A DNA stretch of 64,000 bases from Salinilacustrithrix sp003476595 (GTDB lineage: Bacteria; Actinomycetota; Acidimicrobiia; Acidimicrobiales; Salinilacustritrichaceae). The position numbers were made by a program, and so were the translations under genes. The stretch is from assembly GCA_963972525.1 (NCBI GenBank), contig CAXAUZ010000008.1, forward strand, positions 98,098-162,097. The letters run 5' to 3'. A model generated the notes under the pieces. That model was not told the origin of the DNA. It was given only the letters and a program-made list of their open reading frames with translations, and did not search any database. Below, piece by piece: positions 34,701-41,711 of the stretch (positions within the stretch are counted from its first letter, which is position 1; every line of letters starts with the position of its first letter).

Positions 34701-34878
34701 AGGGATCGAACCCCCCGTCGGCGAGGTGCGCCCTGGCGTCTGCGACGGGCACCGGCTCGCCCGGCACGTGCCATGCCGTGACCTCGAGCGGCGTGCCCGG
34801 CCGGTGGATGTGGGGGCGGATCCGGTCGCTGATCGTGCGGCGGATCCGGGTCTCGGCCAGTTCACGGTCGTCGTGCAC
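31774..34878 (-). CDS. GH38 alpha-mannosidase
   Basis: A 1,034-residue glycoside hydrolase family 38 enzyme with the full domain order: N-terminal beta domain, catalytic (beta/alpha) barrel, three-helix bundle and C-terminal beta domains. Zinc-binding and catalytic blocks are GHAHIDSAWLWPLRET (His, Asp), WIPDVFGYAGNLPQ (nucleophile Asp) and YLFGHGDGGGGPT (His). It hydrolyses alpha-mannosides, and has no signal peptide, so it should act in the cytosol. The GTG start has TACAGT 6 nt upstream. Confidence 0.92.
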   Translation of the reverse strand: MHDDRELAETRIRRTISDRIRPHIHRPGTPLEVTAWHVPGEPVPVADARAHLADGGFDPFEIGGRWGKPWGTTWFRLQGRVPAEWAGETVEAIIDFSTGVGAGFQSEGLLFRTAGGGPVRGIHPMHQAVPIDLVADDDGTIDVLVEAAANPVVATSYRPTPLGDPATAGDELLYRLNRAELAVRNDEVWHLDLDLQVLGGLMRELGLDDPRRHELLRAIDAAVDVYDPTRPAETAVDARGILAPMLARDATDHAHRMSAIGHAHIDSAWLWPLRETMRKCARTFSSAVTLMDEYPEYRFACSQAAQYAWIEEQQPELFARIAEKVAEGRFVPVGSMWVEADANLPSGESLARQLVWGRRWFLDHFGEGVEPGNRIVWIPDVFGYAGNLPQLMAQAGCEFFLTQKLSWNQTNRFPHHTFWWEGIDGTRIFTHFPPADTYNGEVVPAELAYAVRNFRDKGGSSRSMYLFGHGDGGGGPTREMLERARRVTGADGAGIDGLPRLAIESPAAFFEAARDEYPDAPVWRGELYFEMHRGTYTTQARTKWGNRRGELALRELELWTAPGSPGGADAPLADLERLWKVLLLHQFHDIIPGSSIAWVHDDTEAAHAELLTEVEDLLATALPSRSGLHPTPPDGTSVGRNGVVAANPAPFAVRGVVATGDGEVWVDAPAHGMGPVSHELPSGIAPAHVERDRDGIVLDDGVVRAVVGPDGTLASLVDLRLDRELLAGPANVLQLFPDHPNTYDAWDIDQHTLRLPPEELTDADAVDVGEDGPMQATVQVRRRFGASSVTQTYVLRAGSARLDIECEVDWHEDEKLLKVAFPLDLRADEARYDVQYGHVRRPTHRNTSWDAARFEVCGHFWADVAEPGCGVALLNDAKYGHDCLGDATSTTMRLSLLRATRYPDPDADRGAHRFTYALLPHADGLAEVLAESWALNAPVRLVEGSPQPSVVSVDHPGVVITAVKAADDGSGDLVVRLHEAFGGRARTTLRAAAPVFTAATCDLLERPIGDVDLAAEGVTLELRPFEVRTLRLRT

Positions 34879-34884
34879 GGTCGG

Positions 34885-34890
34885 ACTGTA
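34885..34890 (-). promoter_or_regulatory. Probable -10 hexamer of the mannosidase gene (leaderless)
   Basis: The minus strand reads TACAGT, ending 6 nt before the GTG at 34878. Confidence 0.5.
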
Positions 34891-34943
34891 CGGCCGGCGG
34901 ACCGGGTAGTGCCCTGGCTCCCGACGACCGAAGGAGCAACGAC

Positions 34944-35063
34944 ATGGGTCTCTTCCGCAGCTACGCCAAGTTCCAGATCGGCAAGAAGATCTTCAACTGG
35001 GTCCGACGCAGGTTCTCCAGCGGCAGGAGCGCGTCGGGCCGCCGCACGCGCACCCGCGTCTGA
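34944..35063 (+). CDS. Cationic 39-residue protein, function unknown
   Basis: A short gene of 40 codons including the stop. It starts MGLFRSYAKFQIGKKIFNWV, and the tail (residues 21-39) is rich in Arg, Ser and Thr. A strong Shine-Dalgarno, AAGGAG at 34931-34936, lies 7 nt before the ATG, one of the best in the window. It has at least 12 Arg/Lys and no Asp or Glu. The first 20 residues could form an amphipathic helix. It precedes the di-iron protein gene by 97 nt on the same strand. I do not recognise a family. Confidence 0.6.
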   Translation: MGLFRSYAKFQIGKKIFNWVRRRFSSGRSASGRRTRTRV

Positions 35064-35090
35064 GGCGGGGCCCTTGCGGCCGGCGGCGCC

Positions 35091-35109
35091 GATAACTACC
35101 GTTATTATC
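35091..35109. promoter_or_regulatory. AT-rich inverted repeat before the ferritin-like gene (operator or promoter)
   Basis: ATAAC-TACC-GTTAT (35092-35105) is a perfect palindrome in one of the few AT-rich spots of the window, extended by a G and by TATC with a one-base shift. It sits 52 nt before the ATG. It may be the binding site of a TetR-like or other dimeric regulator, or hold the -10 region. Confidence 0.45.
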
Positions 35110-35160
35110 GACGTGCCCCATCGGGGCCCGCGCTGACCGCAACACACCAGGGGAACCCAC

Positions 35161-36306
35161 ATGGCTCGCACTGACGCCGACATCATCGGCCGCGACGACG
35201 TCAACGACCTCGACTCGATCCTCGCGCTCACGAACACCGAGCGCGACGAGGTCATCCACACCGTCCAGGACAACGCCGATGCGCTGTTCACCTGGGACTA
35301 CGAGCGGTCGCGCCCGCCGCTGATCAAGCTGTACGAGAAGGCCAAGAACTCCCAGTGGAACGGCGAGACCGACCTGGACTGGTCGATCGAGGTCGACCAG
35401 GAGAGGCTGGTGGCCCAGAGCCCGATGACGCCGACGGTCGAGGGCTGGGAGGCGCTCGGCGCCGACTTCTCCGGCACCTCGCTGGCCAAGTGGACCAACA
35501 AGGACTGGCTGAACCACCAGATCGAGAGCCAGAACTGGAGCCTGTCGCAGTTCCTGCACGGTGAGCAGGGCGCCCTGATCTGCACCGCCAAGATCGTCGA
35601 GACCGTCCCGTGGATCGACGCCAAGTACTACGCCGCCACCCAGGTGATGGACGAGGCCCGCCACGTCGAGGTCTTCGCCAAGTACCTCGACACCAAGCTG
35701 TCGGGCCACTACCCCCTGAACGCCCACCTCGGCCTGCTCCTCGACGACATCATCGAGGACAGCCGCTGGGACATGACCTACCTGGGCATGCAGATCATGG
35801 TCGAGGGCCTGGCGCTGGCTGCGTTCGGCTTCATCCACCAGATGACCACCGAGCCGCTGCTCAAGAAGCTGCTGCGCTACGTCATGTCCGACGAGGCCCG
35901 CCACGTGGCCTTCGGCGTGCTGTCGCTGCGCGAGTACTACGAGGGCCTCTCCGACAAGGAGATGATGGACCGCCAGGAGTTCGCCTTCGAAGCCGCCGTG
36001 CGCATGCGCGACCGGTTCCTCCAGCAGGAGGTCTGGGAGCGGGCCGGCGTGCCGGTCAAGGAGGCCATCTCGATCTTCAAGCAGGACGACCCCGAGCTGA
36101 AGAACCAGGACCCGTTCCAGCAGCTGCTGTTCTCCAAGATCGTGCCGAACTGCAAGAAGCTCGGTCTGCTCGACGCCAACGACGGCTGGCTGCGCAAGCG
36201 CTTCGACACCCTCGGCGTCACCCAGTTCGAGGACTGGGTCGACACCGGCGAGGAGTACGAGATGCTCGACGAGGTCGCCAAGGACCGGGCCGCAGAGACG
36301 GCCTGA
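35161..36306 (+). CDS. Di-iron ferritin-like oxidoreductase family protein
   Basis: A 381-residue protein with a ribonucleotide-reductase-like ferritin fold. The six expected iron ligands can be read: Glu135 (LHGEQGAL), Glu165 and His168 (DEARHVEV), Glu215 (VEGLAL), Glu245 and His248 (DEARHVAF). The two DEARH motifs about 80 residues apart are characteristic of di-iron carboxylate proteins. It has no obvious signal or membrane segment. I cannot name the substrate; the closest idea is the AurF/DUF3066-like N-oxygenase or a related oxidase group. It begins with ATG after a leader holding GGGGAA and an AT-rich palindrome. Confidence 0.83.
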   Translation: MARTDADIIGRDDVNDLDSILALTNTERDEVIHTVQDNADALFTWDYERSRPPLIKLYEKAKNSQWNGETDLDWSIEVDQERLVAQSPMTPTVEGWEALGADFSGTSLAKWTNKDWLNHQIESQNWSLSQFLHGEQGALICTAKIVETVPWIDAKYYAATQVMDEARHVEVFAKYLDTKLSGHYPLNAHLGLLLDDIIEDSRWDMTYLGMQIMVEGLALAAFGFIHQMTTEPLLKKLLRYVMSDEARHVAFGVLSLREYYEGLSDKEMMDRQEFAFEAAVRMRDRFLQQEVWERAGVPVKEAISIFKQDDPELKNQDPFQQLLFSKIVPNCKKLGLLDANDGWLRKRFDTLGVTQFEDWVDTGEEYEMLDEVAKDRAAETA

Positions 36307-36313
36307 ACAGAGG

Positions 36314-36319
36314 TACCGT
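36314..36319 (+). promoter_or_regulatory. Probable -10 hexamer of the DUF4032 gene (leaderless)
   Basis: TACCGT ends 7 nt before the GTG at 36327, only 8 nt after the stop of the di-iron gene. So the DUF4032 gene may have its own start as well as read-through. Confidence 0.5.
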
Positions 36320-36326
36320 CCGGCCC

Positions 36327-37568
36327 GTGAGCGGGCCCGCACCGGAGATGGAGATCCGGGCCCGGCGCGGGCACCCGGACTTCCTCGATCTGCCCTGGCA
36401 GCTGCCGCTGCTCGAGTGGGACGTCGACAACACCGACGGCCGCCTCGTGCGCATGGCGCACGGCGTGTCACGACACGTCGTGCGCTTCGTGCAGTACGAG
36501 GGGCGCGTCTACGCGCTGAAGTCCACCGAGGAGGCGGTCGCCCACCGTGAGTACGACCTGCTGCGCGGCCTGGCCGAGTCCCGGTTGCCGGTGGTCGAGG
36601 CGGTCGGCGTCGTCACCGGGCGCACCACGCCCGACGGGGAGCCCCTCGGCGCGGTGCTCGTCACCCGCTACCTGGACTTCGCCCTGCCGTACCGCTACCT
36701 GTTCGGCAACCCGACCGGGATGGACCTGCGGCCCCGCCTGGTCGACGCCGGCGTCGTCCTGCTGGCCCGCCTCCACCTGGAGGGATTCTTCTGGGGCGAC
36801 TGCTCGCTGAACAACATCCTGTTCCGGCGCGACGCGGGTGCGCTCATGGCGTACCTGGTGGATGCCGAGACCGGCGAGCACCACCCGTCGATCTCCGACA
36901 CCATGCGCGAGCACGACCTGGAGATCGCCCGCATCAACATCGCCGGCGACCTCACCGACCTCATGGCCTCCGGGCGGATCCCGGAGATCGACGTGGTCGA
37001 CGCGGTCGACGACGTCGTCGACCGGTACCGGGCGCTCTGGGAGGAGCTCACCCGGGCCGAGGAGTTCCCGTCGTCCGAGCGCCACCTCATCGAGGGGCGC
37101 ATCCGGCGCCTCGAGGACCTCGGCTTCGATGTGTCCGAGGTGTCGCTGCAGCCGACCAGGGGCGGATCCGCCATCCGCATGCGGCCGGTGCTGCTGGAGG
37201 AGGGCCACCACGCGCGCGAGCTGGAGCGGCTGACCGGGCTGCAGGTGCAGGAGAACCAGGCCCGGCGCTTCCTCGCCGACATCACCTCCTGGCAGGCCTA
37301 CCTGAGCCAGGAGGAGGGGCGCGACGTCCCCCGGGGGGTTGCCGCGGCTCGTTGGCTCGAGGAGGTCTACGCCCCCCACACCGTGGTGCCACCGGAGCTG
37401 GCCGACCGCCTGGAGCCGGCCGAGCTGTTCCACGAGCTGCTCGAGCACCGCTGGTTCCTGTCGGAGCAGCGGGGCGCCCACGTCAACAACGACGAGGCGC
37501 TGGCGGACTACGTCTCGTCGGTGCTCGGCACCCGCCCGCCGGAGCGCATCGTCGTCGAGGACGACTGA
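36327..37568 (+). CDS. DUF4032 kinase-like protein
   Basis: A 413-residue protein with a kinase-like fold in its first half. The ATP-side Lys is likely in YALKSTEEAV, with the Glu in AHREYDLL; the catalytic loop is GFFWGDCSLNNILF, and AYLVDAETGEHH takes the place of the metal-binding DFG. This pattern recalls RIO, lipopolysaccharide or aminoglycoside kinase-like folds. The second half (from about residue 200) is the DUF4032 domain (QPTRGGSAIRMRPVLLEEGHHARELERLTGLQ). The substrate is unknown. It is next to the di-iron gene, which may be its functional partner. Confidence 0.78.
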   Translation: MSGPAPEMEIRARRGHPDFLDLPWQLPLLEWDVDNTDGRLVRMAHGVSRHVVRFVQYEGRVYALKSTEEAVAHREYDLLRGLAESRLPVVEAVGVVTGRTTPDGEPLGAVLVTRYLDFALPYRYLFGNPTGMDLRPRLVDAGVVLLARLHLEGFFWGDCSLNNILFRRDAGALMAYLVDAETGEHHPSISDTMREHDLEIARINIAGDLTDLMASGRIPEIDVVDAVDDVVDRYRALWEELTRAEEFPSSERHLIEGRIRRLEDLGFDVSEVSLQPTRGGSAIRMRPVLLEEGHHARELERLTGLQVQENQARRFLADITSWQAYLSQEEGRDVPRGVAAARWLEEVYAPHTVVPPELADRLEPAELFHELLEHRWFLSEQRGAHVNNDEALADYVSSVLGTRPPERIVVEDD

Positions 37569-37729
37569 GGGGCGGGGCAGAAGACCTGGTCGACCGCGCG
37601 TCGAGGCAGGTCGACCCCGAGCACGGCGCGCACCAGCAGGCGGCGGCGGTCGGTCAGGTCGGCGACGTCGTCGGGCCAGGCCACGGCGGCGTCGGTGACG
37701 TCGAGGAGGGGGAGCGGGGAGATCGTCAC
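37508..37729 (-). CDS. Possible small ORF antisense to the DUF4032 end (73 aa), doubtful
   Basis: A minus-strand frame from the GTG at 37729 runs for 73 codons, overlapping the DUF4032 gene by 61 bases. It begins MTISPLPLLDVTDAAVAWPD, and has GC-rich third positions like a real gene, but it has no recognised relative. It could be a genuine small gene or the rest of a decayed one. An in-frame ATG at 37765 would add 12 residues. Confidence 0.25.
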   Translation of the reverse strand: MTISPLPLLDVTDAAVAWPDDVADLTDRRRLLVRAVLGVDLPRRAVDQVFCPAPQSSSTTMRSGGRVPSTDET

Positions 37730-37842
37730 GGCATGGTCCTTCTGGCCTAGGTGTCGGCAGGTCATACCCCGATCTTGATGACAAATTCAGGCAACGCTGA
37801 TGCCAGATCCGGAATGGGTCGTACCCGACCCGGTCCGTGCGC
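37569..37842. other. Longest gap without a clear gene (about 280 nt)
   Basis: Between DUF4032 and chorismate mutase I see a doubtful minus-strand frame (37508-37729). After it there is a less GC-rich stretch (37760-37815) with TTGATG at 37775 that could be a -35, and a 6-bp inverted repeat GGGTCG-TACC-CGACCC at 37816-37831. No terminator with a U-tract and no RNA gene was found. Confidence 0.4.
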
Positions 37843-37848
37843 CACGAT
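37843..37848 (+). promoter_or_regulatory. Possible -10 hexamer of chorismate mutase
   Basis: CACGAT ends 6 nt before the ATG at 37855. It is a weak match, but its distance is that of the other leaderless genes and supports the ATG over the GTG at 37837. Confidence 0.3.
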
Positions 37849-37854
37849 GGGGCG

Positions 37855-38133
37855 ATGGAAGACGAGCTCGAGGTGCTCCGCCGCCAGATCGACGCCGTGG
37901 ACGAGCGCTTCGTCGAGCTCCTCGCCGAGCGGTTCCGCATCACCCGGCGCGTCGGCCGCATCAAGTCCGAGCGGGGGCTGCCCGCCCAGGACTCGATCCG
38001 CGAGGCCCAGATCGACGAGAAGGTCCGGCGCCTCGCGGCCGAGCACGCCCTGGACGAAGGACTGGTGTCCGACGTGCTGCGCGCGGTCATCGATCGGGTC
38101 GTCGCCGAGCACCGGGAGCTGCACTCGAGATGA
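37855..38133 (+). CDS. Chorismate mutase (AroQ class)
   Basis: A 92-residue, all-helical AroQ-type chorismate mutase, which turns chorismate into prephenate for Phe and Tyr synthesis. The helix-1 pattern is ELEVLRRQIDAVDERFVELLAERF, with Arg and Asp at the expected places; RVGRIKSERGLP carries the active-site Lys, and DSIREAQIDEKVRRLA the next block. The size is that of a free-standing enzyme. The MOSC gene overlaps its stop by four bases. Confidence 0.88.
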   Translation: MEDELEVLRRQIDAVDERFVELLAERFRITRRVGRIKSERGLPAQDSIREAQIDEKVRRLAAEHALDEGLVSDVLRAVIDRVVAEHRELHSR

Positions 38134-38765
38134 CCGACCCCGTCGCCCCGGCCCGCACCGGGGCCAGCACGAGTCGCCCCACCTCCATCAGCGACCGACT
38201 CCCCGCACCACCTGTCGGCGGGCACCGCACCCGCGCCCAGCTCGAGGCCGAGCTGGACCACCTCCGGGCCGCACCGCTCGACGACGGCCGCCTCGAGCTG
38301 GTGGTCGCTCGACCGGCGCTGCTCCAGCGCCAGGTCCTCGACGTCGGCGTGCTGTCCACCACCGACGGGCTGGTCGGCGACACCTGGTCGCAGCGTCCGA
38401 GCACGCGGACGGCGGACGGCAGCCCGCACCCCGACATGCAGCTGAACATCATGGGGAGCCGGGTGGCCCGCCTCGTGGCCGTGACCGACGACCGCATGCC
38501 GCTCGCCGGCGATCAGCTCTACGTGGACCTCGACCTGTCCGAGGCGGCCCTGCCCGCCGGCACCCGACTGGCCATCGGCACGGCCGTGGTCGAGATCACC
38601 GACCAGCCCCACACCGGCTGCGCCAAGTTCACGGAGCGATTCGGGCTCGATGCGCTGCGCTTCGTCAACTCCCCGATCGGCAGGGAGCTGCGCCTGCGAG
38701 GCGCGAACGCCAAGGTCGTCGTCGACGGCGAGGTCCGCCCCGGCGACCGCGTCCGTCGGGTCTGA
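38130..38765 (+). CDS. MOSC-domain protein
   Basis: A 211-residue MOSC-domain protein. Blocks: GRLELVVARPALLQRQVLD, GLVGDTWSQRPS, MQLNIMGSRVARLVA, AGDQLYVDLDLSEAALPAGTRL and QPHTGCAKFTERFG, which includes the conserved Cys that binds sulfur or molybdenum cofactor in the superfamily. Its start overlaps chorismate mutase (ATGA), so they form one operon, although no functional link is known. The reaction is unknown. Confidence 0.83.
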   Translation: MTDPVAPARTGASTSRPTSISDRLPAPPVGGHRTRAQLEAELDHLRAAPLDDGRLELVVARPALLQRQVLDVGVLSTTDGLVGDTWSQRPSTRTADGSPHPDMQLNIMGSRVARLVAVTDDRMPLAGDQLYVDLDLSEAALPAGTRLAIGTAVVEITDQPHTGCAKFTERFGLDALRFVNSPIGRELRLRGANAKVVVDGEVRPGDRVRRV

Positions 38766-38798
38766 CTGGCGGCGGCGACCGGGGGGTATCGGCAGCGG

Positions 38799-39692
38799 AT
38801 GGCCCCCCGCCCCCACCTCGTCCTCGCCAACGACGACGCCGGCAGCACGTCACGCCGCGACGTCGCGCTCGCCGTCAGCCGCCTCGCCGAGCACGCGCCC
38901 ACCGAGCTGCGCTGGACCAGCACCCCCGAGGAGTTCGAGGAGCTGGTCCGCGACGCCCGGGACCAGCAGCTGGTGGTCGCCGGCGGTGACGGCTCGCTCC
39001 ACCTCGCCCTGCAGACCCTGGACGCCCTGGACCGCACCGACGAGGCGATCGGCGTCATCCCCCTCGGCACCGGCAACGACTTCGCCCGCAACCACGGCAT
39101 CCCGCTCGACCCGCAGGAGGCCGCCGACGTGGTCGTCGGGGGCCGGGCCCGGGCCGTCGACGCCATCGAGCTGCGCGACGACGGCACCCACCGCGAGCTG
39201 GTGGCGAACAACCTGCACCTCGGCATGGGCGTCGACTCCGCCCGCGCCGCCCAGCGGTTCAAGCCGGTGCTGAAGCGCTTCGCCTACCCCGCCGCCACGG
39301 CGTGGACCGGCGCCACCGGCGGCTCGGCACCGCTGCGGGTCACGGTCGAGGACGAGGTCGTCTGGGACGGGCCGCTGCTCGCCTGCCTCTTCCTCCTCGG
39401 ACCGAGCATGGGCGGCGGCGTGGAGCTGGTCGACACCACCGAGGGCGCCATCGACGTCGTCGTGATCGAACCCGTCGAGACCCACGATCGGGTCGCCCTG
39501 GTCCGCACCGCGATGCGCGACGGGCTCAGCACCGCCGAGGAAGCGCACCGCTGGACGGGGCGACGGGCGAGCGTGCAGGCCACCGGCGTGCTCGACACCG
39601 ACATCGACGGCGAGCTGTGCGAGCACGCCCACACGCTGCACCTCGAGCTCGTGCCCCGGGCCTGGCACGTGCTGGTGCCCCAGGGCGGCTAG
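38799..39692 (+). CDS. Diacylglycerol kinase-family lipid kinase
   Basis: A 297-residue lipid kinase of the DagK/YegS/LCB5 family. GGDGSLHLAL is the nucleotide-binding GGDGS motif and GVIPLGTGNDFARN is the second block. LHLGMGVDSARAA and GGGVELVDTTEGAIDVVVIE fit the C-terminal beta domain. It likely phosphorylates diacylglycerol or a similar lipid alcohol. Its end overlaps the phospholipase D family gene by four bases, tail to tail. Confidence 0.88.
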   Translation: MAPRPHLVLANDDAGSTSRRDVALAVSRLAEHAPTELRWTSTPEEFEELVRDARDQQLVVAGGDGSLHLALQTLDALDRTDEAIGVIPLGTGNDFARNHGIPLDPQEAADVVVGGRARAVDAIELRDDGTHRELVANNLHLGMGVDSARAAQRFKPVLKRFAYPAATAWTGATGGSAPLRVTVEDEVVWDGPLLACLFLLGPSMGGGVELVDTTEGAIDVVVIEPVETHDRVALVRTAMRDGLSTAEEAHRWTGRRASVQATGVLDTDIDGELCEHAHTLHLELVPRAWHVLVPQGG

Positions 39693-40840
39693 AGCAGCCC
39701 GTCGATCACCTTCACGGCCTTCTCCTCGATGCGCTGGAGCAGGCCCCGCTTCTCCCACTCGTCGAGGTCGATCGGCTCGGCGCGCTGCAGGTCCTCGTCC
39801 ATGTGGCCGTCGAGCACCGCGGTCATGGCCTCGTCGAAGATCACCAGGCAGACCTCGTCGTCGTGCTCGGTCGAGCGCTGGTTCATGTTCGCCGAGCCGA
39901 CCACGCAGACCGAGCTGTCGATCGTGAGCACCTTGGCGTGGAGCATCGACGGTTGGAACGTGCAGATCTGCACGCCGGCGTCGAGCAGCTCCCGGAAGCT
40001 GGCCTCGCTGGCCACCTGCACCAGCCGCTTGTCCGCGTGGGGTCCGGGCACGAGGACCTCGACGCTGACCCCGCGCTCCGACGCGTTCAGCAGGCGACGG
40101 AGGATCTCCTCGTCGGGCGTGAAGTAGGCGGTGGTGATGCGGATGCGCTCCTCGGCGCAGTCGATCAGCACCCGGAACAGGTTCCACACGTCGCTGTTGC
40201 CGGCCTCGGCGACGCCCTTGATGACCTGCACGTCGAGCTCGCCGGGCTGGGAGAGCTCCGGGAACCGGTCCACCTCGTCCACCAGGTCCGTGCCGGTCTC
40301 GGCCCAGTTGTCGAAGAACGCGCCGCGCAGGCCGGCCACGGCGGGGCCGACGACCCGGAAGTGGGTGTCGCGCCACTCCCCCTCGCCGCGGGCGTCGCCA
40401 CCCCAGACGTCGGCGATGCCGACACCACCGGTGAAGGCGAGCGTCTCGTCGCACACGAGGAGCTTGCGGTGCGTGCGGTTGTTGGCCTGCAGCGCGCCGC
40501 GCGCCTTGATGGGGCGGAACCAGCGCACGTCGCAGCCGGCCTCGTCCATGCCGTCCACCACGTCGGTGTCGAGCTCCCAGGCGCCGGCGGCGTCGAGCAG
40601 GACCCGCACGCGCACGCCCTCCCGCGCCTTGGCGGACAGGTGGTCGGCGAACTCCTGGCCGATCTCCCCGTTCCAGTAGATGAAGGTGAGGAAGTCGATG
40701 GACCGCTCGGCCGCGTCGATGGCCTCGAGCATGGCCGGGAAGATCTGATCGCCGTTCTTCAGGACGTCGATGCGGTTGCCGCTGGTGACCGACACGCCCA
40801 ACACCGATTCGAGCATGCGCTTCATGCGCTGGGAATCCAT
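39689..40840 (-). CDS. Phospholipase D family / cardiolipin synthase-like protein
   Basis: A 383-residue PLD-superfamily protein with two HKD motifs: HRKLLVCDETLAFTGG (H-x-K-x4-D) and HAKVLTIDSSVCVVGSANMN. This order and spacing match ClsB/ClsC-like cardiolipin synthases and other phosphatidyl transferases. Unlike the main bacterial Cls, no N-terminal membrane helices are seen. YWNGEIGQEFADHL is typical of the Cls branch. The ATG at 40840 has TAGCGT 6 nt upstream. Confidence 0.88.
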   Translation of the reverse strand: MDSQRMKRMLESVLGVSVTSGNRIDVLKNGDQIFPAMLEAIDAAERSIDFLTFIYWNGEIGQEFADHLSAKAREGVRVRVLLDAAGAWELDTDVVDGMDEAGCDVRWFRPIKARGALQANNRTHRKLLVCDETLAFTGGVGIADVWGGDARGEGEWRDTHFRVVGPAVAGLRGAFFDNWAETGTDLVDEVDRFPELSQPGELDVQVIKGVAEAGNSDVWNLFRVLIDCAEERIRITTAYFTPDEEILRRLLNASERGVSVEVLVPGPHADKRLVQVASEASFRELLDAGVQICTFQPSMLHAKVLTIDSSVCVVGSANMNQRSTEHDDEVCLVIFDEAMTAVLDGHMDEDLQRAEPIDLDEWEKRGLLQRIEEKAVKVIDGLL

Positions 40841-40846
40841 GCCGGA

Positions 40847-40852
40847 ACGCTA
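40847..40852 (-). promoter_or_regulatory. Probable -10 hexamer of the PLD-family gene (leaderless)
   Basis: The minus strand reads TAGCGT, ending 6 nt before the ATG at 40840. Confidence 0.5.
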
Positions 40853-40859
40853 GTCCCGG

Positions 40860-41711
40860 TCAGTGCGCATCCACCCCGGCGAGGCGGGTCCGACCCCGGA
40901 CCCCGGTGGCCGCCAGCGCGGCCACGAACAGCGCACCGCCCACCAGGACGATGGTGGGCCCGGACGCGACGTCGAGGTGGTAGCTGAGGTTCATGCCCAC
41001 GAAGCCGCACACCGCCCCGATGAGCGTCGACAGCCACAGCATCGTGGAGAACGACGAGGTCACCATGCGGGCCACCACCGCCGGCACCACGAGGGCGGCA
41101 GCGATGAGGGTGACGCCCATGACGTTCATCGTGGCGAGGATCGAGGCGGCCAGCACGAGCATCAGGAGGGCGTCGATGCGGGCGACCTTCACCCCGGAGG
41201 CCTCGGCGACCTCGGGGTCGAAGGTGACGAACAGCAGCGACCGGTAGCGCAGCACGATCACTGCGATCGCGAAGAGGGTCACGCCGCTCACGATCCACAC
41301 GTCCCCCCGGGTGACGCCGAGGACGTTGCCGAACAGCGCGGCGTCGGCGTCCACATCGGCGCCGCCGCCGAGCTGCAGCACGGCGAGGCCGAACGCGAAC
41401 GACGCCGTCGTGATCACGCCGATGGCGGCGTCGGACCCGATCGGGCGCCGGCGGGTCACCGACGACACCGCGAGCGCGGACGCGAGTCCCCAGAGTCCGG
41501 CCCCGAGGAACACGTTGACGCCGGCGAGGGCGGAGACGGCGAAGCCGCCGAAGATGGCGTGGCTGAGCCCGTGGCCGATGTAGCTCATCGAGCGCAGCAC
41601 GACGTACACGCCGATGAGCCCGCACAGGGCGCCCGCGACCGTGGCCACGACGAGCCCGTTCTGGAAGAACTGGAACTCGAACGGGCGGAGCAGCTCGTCG
41701 AGGGTGATCAC
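40860..41711 (-). CDS. Metal (Zn/Mn) ABC transporter permease
   Basis: A 283-residue membrane protein of the ABC-3 family with eight or nine helices. Family blocks are FFQNGLVVATVAGALCGLIGVYVVLRSMSYIGHGLSHAIFGG at the N-terminus and VTLIAAALVVPAVVARMVTSSF near residue 200. It forms the channel of a zinc or manganese importer with the ATPase whose stop it overlaps by four bases (ATGA). The adjacent Fur-family regulator supports zinc or manganese but does not tell which. Confidence 0.9.
   Translation of the reverse strand: MITLDELLRPFEFQFFQNGLVVATVAGALCGLIGVYVVLRSMSYIGHGLSHAIFGGFAVSALAGVNVFLGAGLWGLASALAVSSVTRRRPIGSDAAIGVITTASFAFGLAVLQLGGGADVDADAALFGNVLGVTRGDVWIVSGVTLFAIAVIVLRYRSLLFVTFDPEVAEASGVKVARIDALLMLVLAASILATMNVMGVTLIAAALVVPAVVARMVTSSFSTMLWLSTLIGAVCGFVGMNLSYHLDVASGPTIVLVGGALFVAALAATGVRGRTRLAGVDAH

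Noticed and set aside
15350..35535. Further CCAGAAC or GTTCTGG copies at 15355, 32998 and 35528 as members of the dispersed repeat
   Set aside because: They lie within conserved coding sequence (crtI, GH38, ferritin-like) and lack the flanking hairpin, so they are explained by codons.
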